From Acidobacteriota bacterium (GTDB lineage Bacteria > Actinomycetota > AC-67): a DNA stretch of 61,460 nucleotides. The position numbers were made by a program, and so were the translations under genes. Positions 41,760-49,845 of this stretch are shown here, piece by piece (the first letter of the stretch is position 1; each line of letters begins with the position of its first letter). The stretch is from the NCBI GenBank assembly GCA_016208485.1, contig JACQXY010000016.1:1-61460 (forward strand). The letters run 5' to 3'. Under the pieces are notes generated by a model. It saw only the letters and a list, made by a program, of their open reading frames with translations, searched no databases and was not told the origin of the DNA.

Positions 41760-43226
41760 GTGGGGGACGCGACGCTCTCGGACCGCGCGCTCGAGGTGCT
41801 CCTCGGCGACTCGCTGCGCCACGTCGTGGACCTGGTTCTGCGCGCGCGTGACGGCCTGGTCGAGGCGCACGCGGCGGACGGCTCCGTCGGCTTCGACGCT
41901 GCGGGCGCCCGGTGGGTGCGCGGGCGGAACCCGCTCGAGCGCCGGGATCCTTCCGCGTTCAGCCCGCTCTCCGAGGAGATCGCGAACCTCCATCCCGGCA
42001 ACCGCGCGAACCACTATCCACTCGCCTACGAGAGCGCGTCGCAGCTCTTCGCCGACCCGCGCGCGCCGGACCTCGCCGTCGTGCACGCACCCTCCCACAA
42101 CTGGGAGGAGCGGGGCGGGCACCGGGGGGAGCACGGCTCGCTCGACGTCGTCCAGTCGCGCGCCCCGATCGTCCTTTCCGGCGCGGGCGTCCGGCGGCGA
42201 GGGATGGTGGCCGGTCACGCGCGCATGATCGACGTCGCTCCCACGCTTGCGACCCTCGCGGGCGCCGAGCCGGAAGGAGGGTGTCTGCTCGCCGGCCAGC
42301 AAGGTCGCGTGATCGACGAGGCGCTCGACGGGACGTCGCCGCGGCGCGTCGTCGCTTTCCTGCTCGACGGCACGAACGCGAACGTCCTGCACGCGATGGC
42401 GCAGTCCGGAGAGCTACCCACCGTGGCGAGGCTCCTGGGCGAGGGAACGGTTCTTTCGGACGGGATCGTCGCGTCGTTTCCGAGCGTGACGCTCGTCAAC
42501 CACACGACGGCGCTCACCGGCGTCCACCCGGGCCGGCACGGCGTGCTCCACAACGCCTACTACGACCGCGCCGTCCGGCGTCAGGTCGTGACGAACGCGC
42601 GGGCGACCTGGCACCTCGCGCGCGGGGAGATCTCCGCGGACGTGGAGACGCTCTTCGAGGCGGTCGGGCGCCGGAGGCTCGGGTTCACCGCCGCGGTGAA
42701 CGAGCCGGCCGACCGCGGCGCGGGGTACTCGACCTTCGACCTCGTCCGCCGCGGGGAGGTCGGCGAGCTGCGGAGTGCCCTGCCCGACCCGCGGGAGGTC
42801 CCGGCTGCGACCCGTGCCTTCGTGGACGCCGCGCGCGACTACGCGTGGGCGACGGCGGCCGACCACGTGGCGGTGCAGCAGGCGATCGCGGTCGGGACGG
42901 GCGCCGCCGGGAATCCGCGTCCTCGCCTCTTGTGGGTGAACCTCATCCTGCCCGACGCCGCGGCTCACAACGGCGGGCCGCACTCGGAGATGGCGCGCGC
43001 CGGGCTTCGCGACACCGACCGGCGACTCGGGGCAATCCTCGACTCGCTCGACTGGGGAGCGGGGGAGACCGCGTTCGCCCTCCTCGCCGACCACGGGATG
43101 GAGGAGACCGACCCCGCGTGCAAAGGGGACTTCGACGAGGCGCTCGAGCGCGCGGGGATCCCGTTCCGGGACGAGGCGTACGGGTTCCTCTATCTCGGAG
43201 AGGCGCGCGCGCGGGCAAGGAGTTGA
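41760..43226 (+). CDS. alkaline-phosphatase-superfamily phosphodiesterase, apparently circularly permuted
   Basis: The 488-residue protein has all metal ligands of type I phosphodiesterases/nucleotide pyrophosphatases: LLDGTN (D203), nucleophile T244 in PSVTLVNHTTAL, LPDAAAH (D399, H403) and LLADHGM (D444, H445). The remaining C-terminal segment of this fold is instead found near the N terminus: GEHGS (H125), RAPIVLSGAGVRRRG and MIDVAPTLATLAG. The order therefore looks permuted. GTG 41760 lies 9 nt after CATAAT and the divergent gene leaves no room for an earlier start. Substrate unknown: nucleotide, lipid headgroup or phosphonate-like diester. Confidence 0.85.
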   Translation: MGDATLSDRALEVLLGDSLRHVVDLVLRARDGLVEAHAADGSVGFDAAGARWVRGRNPLERRDPSAFSPLSEEIANLHPGNRANHYPLAYESASQLFADPRAPDLAVVHAPSHNWEERGGHRGEHGSLDVVQSRAPIVLSGAGVRRRGMVAGHARMIDVAPTLATLAGAEPEGGCLLAGQQGRVIDEALDGTSPRRVVAFLLDGTNANVLHAMAQSGELPTVARLLGEGTVLSDGIVASFPSVTLVNHTTALTGVHPGRHGVLHNAYYDRAVRRQVVTNARATWHLARGEISADVETLFEAVGRRRLGFTAAVNEPADRGAGYSTFDLVRRGEVGELRSALPDPREVPAATRAFVDAARDYAWATAADHVAVQQAIAVGTGAAGNPRPRLLWVNLILPDAAAHNGGPHSEMARAGLRDTDRRLGAILDSLDWGAGETAFALLADHGMEETDPACKGDFDEALERAGIPFRDEAYGFLYLGEARARARS

Positions 43227-43341
43227 GGGAGCCGAGAGGCCGGAGCCCGATGCGGCGGTGGCTCGGGAGGGGAGGCGCATGGAATCGACCTCGCAGGTGA
43301 CCTCCCCGAAACGGACAGGTCTACATCATCTCTAAAGGCTC

Positions 43342-43376
43342 TTGACTCCACAGCCGACCCCTCCTAGTGTGGAGTC
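43342..43376 (+). promoter_or_regulatory. leaderless promoter with 9-bp inverted-repeat operator
   Basis: TTGACT (43342-43347), 17-nt spacer, TAGTGT (43365-43370), and ATG at 43377, 6 nt after the -10. A perfect inverted repeat GACTCCACA / TGTGGAGTC (43344-43352 and 43368-43376) covers both promoter elements. The downstream HTH protein is the obvious candidate to bind it. Confidence 0.75.
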
Positions 43377-43655
43377 ATGAACGAGGCGAACCCCCTGAAG
43401 ACAATCTCGATTCGCGCCGCCGCCCGGAAGCTGGGAGTACACGAGAACACCATCCGAAACTGGATCGACCGCCACATCATCGCGGCGTTCCGTCTTCCCA
43501 CCGGGGTCCGGCGGGTGCCCGAGACCGAGATCGACCGCCTCGCCCGGGGCATGCTGATCGTGCCTTCGTCCTTCCCTGAAGACCGGATCGGTCCCGCGCC
43601 CAAGCGAGCGGAGGGACCTGGCGACCGGACGCTGCGCAGCTACCCGCGGCGTTAG
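43377..43655 (+). CDS. excisionase/MerR-like helix-turn-helix regulator
   Basis: A 92-residue protein whose first 60 residues form a winged helix of the excisionase type: SIRAAARKLGVHENTIRNWI then AFRLPTGVRRVPETEIDRL. The C-terminal 30 residues are Pro/Arg-rich. It is expressed from a leaderless promoter overlapped by an inverted repeat, suggesting autoregulation. No integrase is in the window, so a role in excision is not supported; a small transcription factor is likelier. Confidence 0.8.
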   Translation: MNEANPLKTISIRAAARKLGVHENTIRNWIDRHIIAAFRLPTGVRRVPETEIDRLARGMLIVPSSFPEDRIGPAPKRAEGPGDRTLRSYPRR

Positions 43656-43690
43656 ATTCTGCCGCGCCCGGCGCAGCGCCGACGACGTGC

Positions 43691-43696
43691 TAGATT
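43691..43696 (+). promoter_or_regulatory. -10 box of hypothetical gene
   Basis: TAGATT lies 7 nt before GTG 43704; no clear -35. Supports a leaderless start. Confidence 0.5.
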
Positions 43697-43703
43697 CGGC
43701 GCC

Positions 43704-44324
43704 GTGTCTCGGCTTCCGGACGACCAGTATTACGTGGAGCGTGCCGTGGAACACGCCCAACAGGGCGACATCTACGGCGACATTCCGCTGTCATACTCGG
43801 CGCCTCCAGTGGGGCTCCAAGATCGAGCCGGTAAGCGCAGGCGCCCGGACCGACCGGCGGAAGCGATGACGGTCGTGCGCACGGCTCGATGGGCGGTGGT
43901 CTGCTCCTACACGTGCGGCTTTCTCGCGCAGCCCCCAGGCACGCGAGGGTACTCCCACCCCTATCGCCTGATGGCGGAGATCACTCCGCTGCGTGAGATC
44001 GTCGGCGATCAGGGCATCACCGCCGACCAGGCGCGTGGCATCGCCAGAACCGGCGGAGCCCAAGGCCTGATGTACGTCCCGCTACCGGAGGCGGACCCGA
44101 CAGCGGACGAATGGCGAGGTGCCGGCGTGATCCTCCTCTCCATGCCGTCGCTCGTTGCGCAGCCCCTCCTGGATGCATCGCGGAGGGTGGCCCGAATGAG
44201 CGAAGGCGCTCAACGGATCTTGATGGGGCGCCTTTTCCAAACGGTCGGCCCCTACATGCCGGAACCCCACGATCCCAGTCTCGCGCCGGACATCAGCGAC
44301 GGATGGGCGTCGATCAAGGCTTGA
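43704..44324 (+). CDS. hypothetical protein of the accessory stretch
   Basis: A 206-residue protein with no recognised domain. It starts SRLPDDQYYVERAVEHAQQ, has a mid-section WAVVCSYTCGFLAQPPGTRG and a C-terminal helix-rich part (LDASRRVARMSEGAQRILM). There is no signal peptide or long membrane segment. It lies alone between the HTH gene and a bidirectional terminator. Composition is slightly less GC-rich than its neighbours. Confidence 0.65.
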   Translation: MSRLPDDQYYVERAVEHAQQGDIYGDIPLSYSAPPVGLQDRAGKRRRPDRPAEAMTVVRTARWAVVCSYTCGFLAQPPGTRGYSHPYRLMAEITPLREIVGDQGITADQARGIARTGGAQGLMYVPLPEADPTADEWRGAGVILLSMPSLVAQPLLDASRRVARMSEGAQRILMGRLFQTVGPYMPEPHDPSLAPDISDGWASIKA

Positions 44325-44337
44325 GCGACTCGCATGA

Positions 44338-44363
44338 GGGGGGGCGGGCTGATCCCGCCCCCC
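44338..44363. terminator. bidirectional hairpin terminator
   Basis: GGGGGGCGGG (44339-44348) pairs with CCCGCCCCCC (44354-44363) around CTGAT, between the convergent hypothetical gene and small membrane-protein gene. Confidence 0.85.
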
Positions 44364-44380
44364 AACTCAATCCACAGGTC

Positions 44381-44716
44381 CTAGGCGGCCCTGGGCGTGC
44401 GCCGTTCGATCTCGACGGCTTCGTCCCTGCTGCGCCGGCCGTATCCCTCGATCAGGCCGAGCGCCTCGTGCCACGCGTAGCTCGTTCCGCCGACCATGAG
44501 ACCCGTCCACAGCGGGCCCATCCAGGTCGCGCGAAGGGAGACGCCCCAGCCGCGAAACACCGAGTAGTCGAGGATCTCGGTGAAGGCGACGCCGACGCCG
44601 AGCGTCAGGAACGTGCGGACGGCTCTCGACATGCCGACCCCGAACATCTCGAACAGGAAGTCGGCCACTTTGTAGGTAGCGAGGCCGAGCAGCGCCACGA
44701 TCGCGAAGTGATACAT
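44381..44716 (-). CDS. small membrane protein (holin-like size)
   Basis: A 111-residue protein with a first hydrophobic segment (YHFAIVALLGLATYKVADFLF), a second (AVRTFLTLGVGVAFTEIL) and a weaker third (MGPLWTGLMVGGTSYAW), then a charged C-terminal tail (RRSRDEAVEIERRTPRAA). ATG 44716 has an ideal AGGGAGGTG site. Size and topology resemble phage holin-like or small accessory membrane proteins, but no lysis genes are nearby. Confidence 0.72.
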   Translation of the reverse strand: MYHFAIVALLGLATYKVADFLFEMFGVGMSRAVRTFLTLGVGVAFTEILDYSVFRGWGVSLRATWMGPLWTGLMVGGTSYAWHEALGLIEGYGRRSRDEAVEIERRTPRAA

Positions 44717-44847
44717 CTGGTCACCTCCCTTCCGCAGAATTAGACGGCGCCGCGCCCGCGCGGGTTACACCCCTCTACGGCGTCCGGCTATGCTGGCCGG
44801 GAAGTAGTGGGAGGCTTTCGGGAGGACCCGAAAAGGGGGAGTGAGAC

Positions 44848-45657
44848 GTGCGCTCGGTGCTCGATTTCGACAAGGCTGAAGTGGTTCAAGCGGTTCGCGC
44901 GCAGCGCGCGCGGATGATCGCGCTGCTCGAGGATCTTGCCGAGGAGCGGTGGGAGACGATCGCGCTCCCCGGCTGGCGCGTCCGCGAGGTCGCGGCGCAC
45001 GTGGTGTCGACCGACGAGGCGGCGCTCACCGGCAAGATGTTCGCGCTCGGTCTTCGCCGGCTCCCGATGGCGGATATGGAGGCGTGGAACGAGACTCAGG
45101 TCGGCCGCTGGGCGGACCGGCCGATCCCGGCGATCTTGCACGGGCTGGAGGTGTGGGGCCGCCGGATGTCGAGGGCCCTGTCGGCCCTGCCCGGACCGGT
45201 CGCTCGCAGCCGGATCCCCACTCCGTTCGGGTCGGTGTCGTTTCTCTGGCTCGGGATGGCGCGCGTGTACGACGAGTGGGTCCACGCCGAGGACGTGCGG
45301 CGCGCGGTGGGTTTGCCCTCGGATGACTCGACCGAGGCGGTCGGACCCGTCCTCCGCCAGCTCCTCGCCGGGATTCCCTACCAGACCCTTCCCCGAATAG
45401 CGCCCGGAGCGACCGGAACGGTCGTCCTGAGCATGGCCGGCGGCGATCTTCCGCCCGTCGGGTTTGATCTCGGCGCGCGGCGCTACGGGGCCGGGATCGA
45501 CGAGGGAGACGGCGCGATCGAGGCCGACGCGGCGCCGCTCGTCATGGTGGCGGCCGGTCGCGACCCGTGGCGGGAGGCGGAGTCGGCCGGGCACATCCGA
45601 ATCCGGGGCGAGCGCGCGCCGGCCGAGGCGCTGCTCGAGGCCCTGTCGGTCGTCTAG
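44848..45657 (+). CDS. maleylpyruvate isomerase/DinB-family mycothiol-dependent enzyme
   Basis: The 269-residue protein has the DinB four-helix bundle (RMIALLEDLAEERWE, WRVREVAAHVVSTDEAALTG, YDEWVHAEDVRRAVG) with His/Asp/Glu residues that bind a metal, and a C-terminal SCP2-like domain. This is the structure of the actinobacterial mycothiol-dependent maleylpyruvate isomerase group, which uses mycothiol as cofactor or substrate. The GTG start follows AGGGGGAGTGAGAC. A -10 TATGCT lies at 44789-44794. Natural substrate not known. Confidence 0.85.
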   Translation: MRSVLDFDKAEVVQAVRAQRARMIALLEDLAEERWETIALPGWRVREVAAHVVSTDEAALTGKMFALGLRRLPMADMEAWNETQVGRWADRPIPAILHGLEVWGRRMSRALSALPGPVARSRIPTPFGSVSFLWLGMARVYDEWVHAEDVRRAVGLPSDDSTEAVGPVLRQLLAGIPYQTLPRIAPGATGTVVLSMAGGDLPPVGFDLGARRYGAGIDEGDGAIEADAAPLVMVAAGRDPWREAESAGHIRIRGERAPAEALLEALSVV

Positions 45658-45668
45658 CGGCCCTCGCC

Positions 45669-45723
45669 TCGATCGCGTTCGGGAGTGAGCCGCCCGCCTA
45701 GATCGCGTTCGGGAGCGAGCCGC
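45669..45723. repeat. 22-bp direct repeat at the 3' end of the thioesterase gene
   Basis: GATCGCGTTCGGGAG followed by Y-GAGCCG occurs at 45669-45690 and 45702-45723, differing at one base, 33 bp apart. The second copy encodes the end of the thioesterase; the first lies just beyond its stop. It looks like a tandem duplication of the gene's last 33 bp. Confidence 0.8.
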
Positions 45724-46135
45724 TCGGCACGACGAGGAACGTCGCCTGCGCGGTCGCGAGCAGCCTCCCGTCGCCCGAGCGCAGCTCTCCATCGCCGAAC
45801 CCGACCCTGCTCCCGCTCTGCACGGCGCGCCCGCGCGCGGTGAGGCTCCCATCGGAGGCGGGAGAGAGATACTGCACCCCGAGTTGCGCCGTGACGTGGG
45901 CGGTTCCGCGAACGAGCCTGGTGCGGAGCGCGATCCCGATCGCGGCGTCGAGCAGCGTCGCGATGACTCCTCCGTGCGCGATGCCTCCGGGGTTCAGGTG
46001 GTGCGGCTGGAGCACCATGCGGATCTCGCTTGCGCCCTCCTCGAGCGCGACCAGCTCGAGCCCCATCCACTGCGGGAAGAGACCGGTCGCCAACCGCGCG
46101 CGGATGGCGCGCTCGTTCTCCGGGTCGAGGGGCAT
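45698..46135 (-). CDS. PaaI-type hotdog thioesterase
   Basis: A 145-residue protein with the hotdog-fold signature NPGGIAHGGVIATLLDAAIG (about 48-67), followed by the long helix-strand pair (HVTAQLGVQYLSPASDGS). PaaI-type enzymes hydrolyse acyl- or aryl-CoA thioesters. ATG 46135 lies 7 nt after TAGCAT (minus strand), so the transcript may be leaderless. The tail appears duplicated downstream. Convergent with the DinB-family gene. Confidence 0.88.
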   Translation of the reverse strand: MPLDPENERAIRARLATGLFPQWMGLELVALEEGASEIRMVLQPHHLNPGGIAHGGVIATLLDAAIGIALRTRLVRGTAHVTAQLGVQYLSPASDGSLTARGRAVQSGSRVGFGDGELRSGDGRLLATAQATFLVVPSGSLPNAI

Positions 46136-46142
46136 CGCGCGG

Positions 46143-46148
46143 ATGCTA
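46143..46148 (-). promoter_or_regulatory. -10 box of thioesterase gene
   Basis: TAGCAT on the minus strand, 7 nt before ATG 46135. Confidence 0.55.
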
Positions 46149-46846
46149 TCGGAGGGGCGCGATCGAGTCGAGCGCAGGGAACGCCCCGACCGACCTTTGG
46201 AGAATCGCCGATGCCTTCCCCTGTCACCGGCGATCTCTACTCAGCCAATCGGGGCGTGCCGAGGCGCAAAGGTACGCAGGCAGAGTCTCGATGTCAACAT
46301 CGGCAAAAGACCTGGTCGGCTTCCCTTGTCGCAGGTCGCGGCCGCGCGCGTTCTCATCCGCTCGCGAGCTTTTCTTCTCTCGTTCGCGACGCACGGCGCG
46401 ACGGGCGCGATCGGACGCGTTCCTGCGGCCGCGATCCGGTGCGCGTCTCCTCGCGCGCGGCTGCTTGCTTCGGCGCTCGAGCACGCGGGCGATCGAGATC
46501 CCGCATCCACCTCGACGCGCGTCCGGGTTGGTCGCACGCGCCCCACCCCGCCTCGTGCCCGCGGTGGTGGCGCGCAACGCCTCTTCAGGCCCTGTCCGGA
46601 CCTCCAGGAGTCAGAGGGAGTTCCTTCCAGGGGAAGCGGCCTCCAGGAGCGCGGGGGGCTCCGGAGCCGTGCCCCGCGGGGGCCCGGGGCCCAAGAAACG
46701 TGTCGCCCAGACCACCCAATGCGGTCGAGCCGGTCGCCGGGGGCTCCGGCTGTCGGTGCCCGTCGCTATATTGGGTGGGCTGGTGCGTTGAGTGGGCGGG
46801 ACATCCCGCCGATTGTAGGCATGAGGACCCATCGAGGAGATGCGCG
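46149..46846. other. about 700 bp without a convincing gene
   Basis: I see no supportable CDS here; long open frames lack domains, signals and ribosome sites. Features noted: TATATT (46767-46772), a likely -10 for the metallopeptidase gene; a 9-bp inverted repeat CCACCCAAT (46712-46720) / ATTGGGTGG (46770-46778) that includes this -10 and could be an operator; and a GC palindrome GGGCCCCGGGCCC-like patch near 46680. A structured RNA cannot be excluded. Confidence 0.6.
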
Positions 46847-47341
46847 GTGAGGCTGAAGGTCGAAGTCATCCGGAGCCGGCAACGGCGCAAGACCATCGAG
46901 GCCGTCAAGGAAGGCAACCGGGTCGTCGTGCGGCTGCCGGCCACTCTGACGCGCTCCGAGGCCCGCCGCTGGGTGCGCGAGATGGTCGAACGGATCGAGG
47001 TATCGGAGCACCTGCGGCGGTTGAACGAGAAGCGCGCGCTCTGGCACCGCGCGCAGGAGCTGCACGAGCGCTACTTCGGCGGCCGCCCGTCTCTCAGGAG
47101 CATCCGGTACGTTTCGAACCAGCGAGACCGCTACGGCTCCTGCACCCCGTCCGACGGGACGATCCGGCTCTCCCACCGCCTGGCCGAGTTCCCGGACTGG
47201 GTTCGCGACTATGTGATCGTCCACGAGCTCGCGCACTTGCGAGTCGCCGATCACTCCCCTTGGTTCTGGAAGCTCGTCGGTCGCTTCCCGCACGCGGAGC
47301 GCGCGCGCGGCTTCCTGATCGCGAAGGGCATCGAGGAGTAG
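46847..47341 (+). CDS. YgjP-like metallopeptidase (DUF45)
   Basis: A 164-residue protein with HELAHLRVADHSPWFW (about 126-141): HExxH plus a third His six residues later, the zinc site of DUF45/YgjP (SprT-like) metallopeptidases. Preceding SNQRDRYGSCTPSDGTIRLS is also diagnostic. These are thought to be housekeeping proteases. GTG 46847 follows GAGGAGA by 6 nt. Confidence 0.88.
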   Translation: MRLKVEVIRSRQRRKTIEAVKEGNRVVVRLPATLTRSEARRWVREMVERIEVSEHLRRLNEKRALWHRAQELHERYFGGRPSLRSIRYVSNQRDRYGSCTPSDGTIRLSHRLAEFPDWVRDYVIVHELAHLRVADHSPWFWKLVGRFPHAERARGFLIAKGIEE

Positions 47342-47402
47342 AAGCGCAGGCTCGGCACGGCCGGACGCGACGCTCCGCGGGGCGTGTCCAGCGGCCGGGC
47401 GC

Positions 47403-47408
47403 TATGGT
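47403..47408 (+). promoter_or_regulatory. -10 box of lipoprotein gene
   Basis: TATGGT lies 6 nt before GTG 47415, which favours GTG 47415 over TTG 47409 as start. Confidence 0.6.
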
Positions 47409-47414
47409 TTGCGC

Positions 47415-47903
47415 GTGCGCGCGATCCCCTACGTCGCCGCCGCGGTCCTCGTCGCCGGGACGGCGGCCTGCAGCGGTGGGCGCGCCGCGGGCGGAGACGT
47501 CTCGGGCTCTCCCCGCGCGTCCCAGGCGACCCGGCTCTCGGGCGCTCCCGCGGCTCAGCTCTTCGCCGGGACCAAGCGGGGGAGCGACATGGCCGACGGC
47601 GCCGTGGCGTCCTTCTGCGTGCGGGGGCGTTGCGCTCGGGCCGCCGCCAGGCCGAGGCGCGTCCTGACGACGATTCCCGGGGGCTTCCTCATGTTCACGA
47701 TCGGAGTGAGGCCCACCGCCGCGCGAGTCGAGGTGCGGCCGGCGACCGGGGCGGGATCCTCGTCGGCGCTTGCGCCTTCGACGTCCATGGCCTTCCGCGC
47801 GCCGGAGGAGACCGGACGCTACACGGTCGCGCTCGTCGCGCGGTGGAAGGACTCGGAGGCGCGCTGGGTCTTCGCGCTTCTGGTCGCCGGGCAACCTCGA
47901 TAG
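47415..47903 (+). CDS. predicted lipoprotein
   Basis: A 162-residue protein with a lipoprotein signal (IPYVAAAVLVAGTAAC, Cys19), then a Gly/Ser linker and a compact beta-rich domain (LMFTIGVRPTAARVEVRPAT; YTVALVARWKDSEARWVFAL). Two further Cys (FCVRGRC) could form a disulfide. No family recognised. It converges with the DUF72 gene. Confidence 0.7.
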   Translation: MRAIPYVAAAVLVAGTAACSGGRAAGGDVSGSPRASQATRLSGAPAAQLFAGTKRGSDMADGAVASFCVRGRCARAAARPRRVLTTIPGGFLMFTIGVRPTAARVEVRPATGAGSSSALAPSTSMAFRAPEETGRYTVALVARWKDSEARWVFALLVAGQPR

Positions 47904-47927
47904 GACGCTCGCCCGCGGCGGCGCGCT

Positions 47928-48617
47928 CTAGAGAAGGTCGGCAAGCCGGAGGGCGTCGTCCTCGGCGGCGGCGGTCGCGAACACGACCCAGCCCCGGCGC
48001 CCCTGCACCTCCCCGCGGATGCGCTTCGCAGAAGCCTCGTCGAGTGGCCGGCCCCCGGTCGAGGCGTCGGTGACGCGGACGTAGACGGGGTCGGAGGCCG
48101 GGACCGGGCCGCCCAGAGGATCGACCGCGGCGGCGATCCCGAGGCGGTCGGCGAGGCCGAGCGCCCGCTCGGGGGCCCAGGAGCGCGGGGCCCACTCCCA
48201 GGCGACCGTCATGTCCGGCCCGGACGCGAGGGCGACGAAGTTCTCCAGGCGGGCTTCGTGCTCGGGCGTCGCGCGGAACGCGGGCGGCGTGCGCAGCAGC
48301 ACCGCCCGGGCCCCGAGCGCCCGCGCGAAGGCCTTGGTCTGCTCCCGGGCCTCGTCGGTCCAGCGGGAGTGCGTGAAGAGCCCGACCGCGGCGTGCTCGG
48401 GAATGGGGGAGCGGAGCTTCCGGTAGGATGGCGAGCTGCGCGGGTGGGTGATCACCTGCCAGGCGACGATCGAGTAGCTCCGCCGGCTCCGGCGCCACCG
48501 CGCCGCTTCCTCGATCGGCGGCAGGTCCTCGAACGTGTCCTGGATCTCGACGAGGGGGAGCCGCGTGGGCTGCGTCGCCGATCCTGCGATCCCGACCAGG
48601 AGGCCTCGTGGTCCCAT
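47928..48617 (-). CDS. DUF72 family protein
   Basis: A 229-residue TIM-barrel-like protein of DUF72: VEIQDTFEDLPPIEEAARWR near the start, WQVITHPRSSPSYRKLR, LLRTPPAF, and a C-terminal VYVRVTD. DUF72 function is unknown. ATG 48617 overlaps the stop of the upstream zinc hydrolase gene (TGATG), so the two are co-translated. Confidence 0.85.
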   Translation of the reverse strand: MGPRGLLVGIAGSATQPTRLPLVEIQDTFEDLPPIEEAARWRRSRRSYSIVAWQVITHPRSSPSYRKLRSPIPEHAAVGLFTHSRWTDEAREQTKAFARALGARAVLLRTPPAFRATPEHEARLENFVALASGPDMTVAWEWAPRSWAPERALGLADRLGIAAAVDPLGGPVPASDPVYVRVTDASTGGRPLDEASAKRIRGEVQGRRGWVVFATAAAEDDALRLADLL

Positions 48618-49774
48618 CAGGTCCGTTCCACCCTGCGAATCCACGCCTCGGGATCGCCGGTCTCGGCGGCGACCGGCAGGTTCTCCGGCTCGTCCCAGAG
48701 GCGGTTGAGCGCCCTCCATCCTCCCGAGGCGAGGACGGCGCGGGTGAAGACCTCCGCCGAGCGGCGTCGCGCCGGGCCGAGGTCGAGGCCGATGAACTGC
48801 TGGAAGAGGCGCTCGCCCCGAGTCTGGTCGGCACGGCGCCGGGCGGATGCCTCCGCGAGCGGGGCGGCGGCGGCGAGCCGTCCGGTGGCGGCCGCCTCGA
48901 CCGCCCGGTCCGCGTAGGAGTCGATCGTGGCGACCAGATCCTGCACCCGATCGAGCGCGCTCCTGATGGCCGGCGAGTCCACCAGACCGATCAGGCCGCT
49001 CTCGCCGAGCGCGTCCCGCAGTTGCTCGGGGTTCGAAAGGTCGAGGCTCTGGAGCCGCTCCATCGCTCCCCGCAGGTCGAACTCGAGCTGGGCGACGTAG
49101 TTGTGATAGAGGGCGAAGAAGTGCGCGCGGATCCACGGGAGCGCCTCGAACTGGATCCGGTGAGCCGACTCGTGGAGCGCCGCCCAGATCCTGGCTTCCC
49201 TGCGGTCCAGGCCGTAGGCGCCCGCGAACGCGTCGATCGACGGCAGCAGCAGGACGGCGGACCCCTCGGTGCCGAGCGGCAGGGGCACGTCGTACTGCGA
49301 GAGCATGTCCCGCGACAGGGCTCCGAGCATCGCGCCGGTCTGGATCCCGAGGAACAGGGGCGCCATGTGCCGCAGCGCCTGTCCGACCATCTGCTGCTCG
49401 GGATCCTCGGGAGCGTGCCCGCCGACCGCCGTCGAGATCCGCTGAGCGAGCGGGTCGATCAGCTCGCGGTAGCGGTCGGCGGCGCGGTCGGCCCATCCGG
49501 ACGGGGTCAGGGCCTCGGGGTGGACCAGGGCCGCCGGCTCCGGCAGGCCGGTCGCCTGGATGAGCCACATCTCGGCCAGGCGCACGTCGGCGCGGGCTTC
49601 CTCGGCGTCCCGCGAATCGATCTCGGCGTCATCGGAGGCGACCGCGCCGGCGACCTGGCGCGCGATGTCCCAGTTGACCGGGCCGCCCTGCCAGGAGAGG
49701 GCGCGCGCGATCTCCGCGAAGAGAGGAACCCGCCGGAAGACTTCGGGCGGGAGATCGAACGGCTGATCGTCCAC
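48617..49774 (-). CDS. zinc-dependent hydrolase (F420-biosynthesis-associated family)
   Basis: The 385-residue protein has the HExxH motif HESAHRIQFE and a conserved setting (IWAALHESAH, PWIRAHFFALY) matching the actinobacterial family annotated as coenzyme F420 biosynthesis-associated or zinc-dependent metalloprotease. A function in F420 synthesis is not proven. GTG 49774 is preferred: it sits 7 nt after TACAAT (49787-49782), whereas ATG 49783 overlaps that box. It is the first gene of a two-gene operon with DUF72 and divergent from the epimerase gene. Confidence 0.85.
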   Translation of the reverse strand: MDDQPFDLPPEVFRRVPLFAEIARALSWQGGPVNWDIARQVAGAVASDDAEIDSRDAEEARADVRLAEMWLIQATGLPEPAALVHPEALTPSGWADRAADRYRELIDPLAQRISTAVGGHAPEDPEQQMVGQALRHMAPLFLGIQTGAMLGALSRDMLSQYDVPLPLGTEGSAVLLLPSIDAFAGAYGLDRREARIWAALHESAHRIQFEALPWIRAHFFALYHNYVAQLEFDLRGAMERLQSLDLSNPEQLRDALGESGLIGLVDSPAIRSALDRVQDLVATIDSYADRAVEAAATGRLAAAAPLAEASARRRADQTRGERLFQQFIGLDLGPARRRSAEVFTRAVLASGGWRALNRLWDEPENLPVAAETGDPEAWIRRVERT

Positions 49775-49781
49775 GGTCCGC

Positions 49782-49787
49782 ATTGTA
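49782..49787 (-). promoter_or_regulatory. -10 box of zinc hydrolase gene
   Basis: TACAAT on the minus strand overlaps the ATG at 49783; placing the start at GTG 49774 gives the 7-nt spacing seen for other leaderless genes here. Confidence 0.6.
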
Positions 49788-49845
49788 GGCCGGTGCGATC
49801 CGCCCGCGACGGGCCGGGTATGATCTCGGCGTCGCGGGAGGTGTG

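Noticed and set aside
44381..44716. Phage holin
   Set aside because: Only size and hydrophobicity fit; no endolysin or other phage genes lie nearby.
46225..46310. c-di-GMP-type riboswitch suggested by GGCGCAAAGG and GGCAAAAGACC
   Set aside because: The conserved blocks are in the wrong order and no plausible GEMM fold could be drawn.
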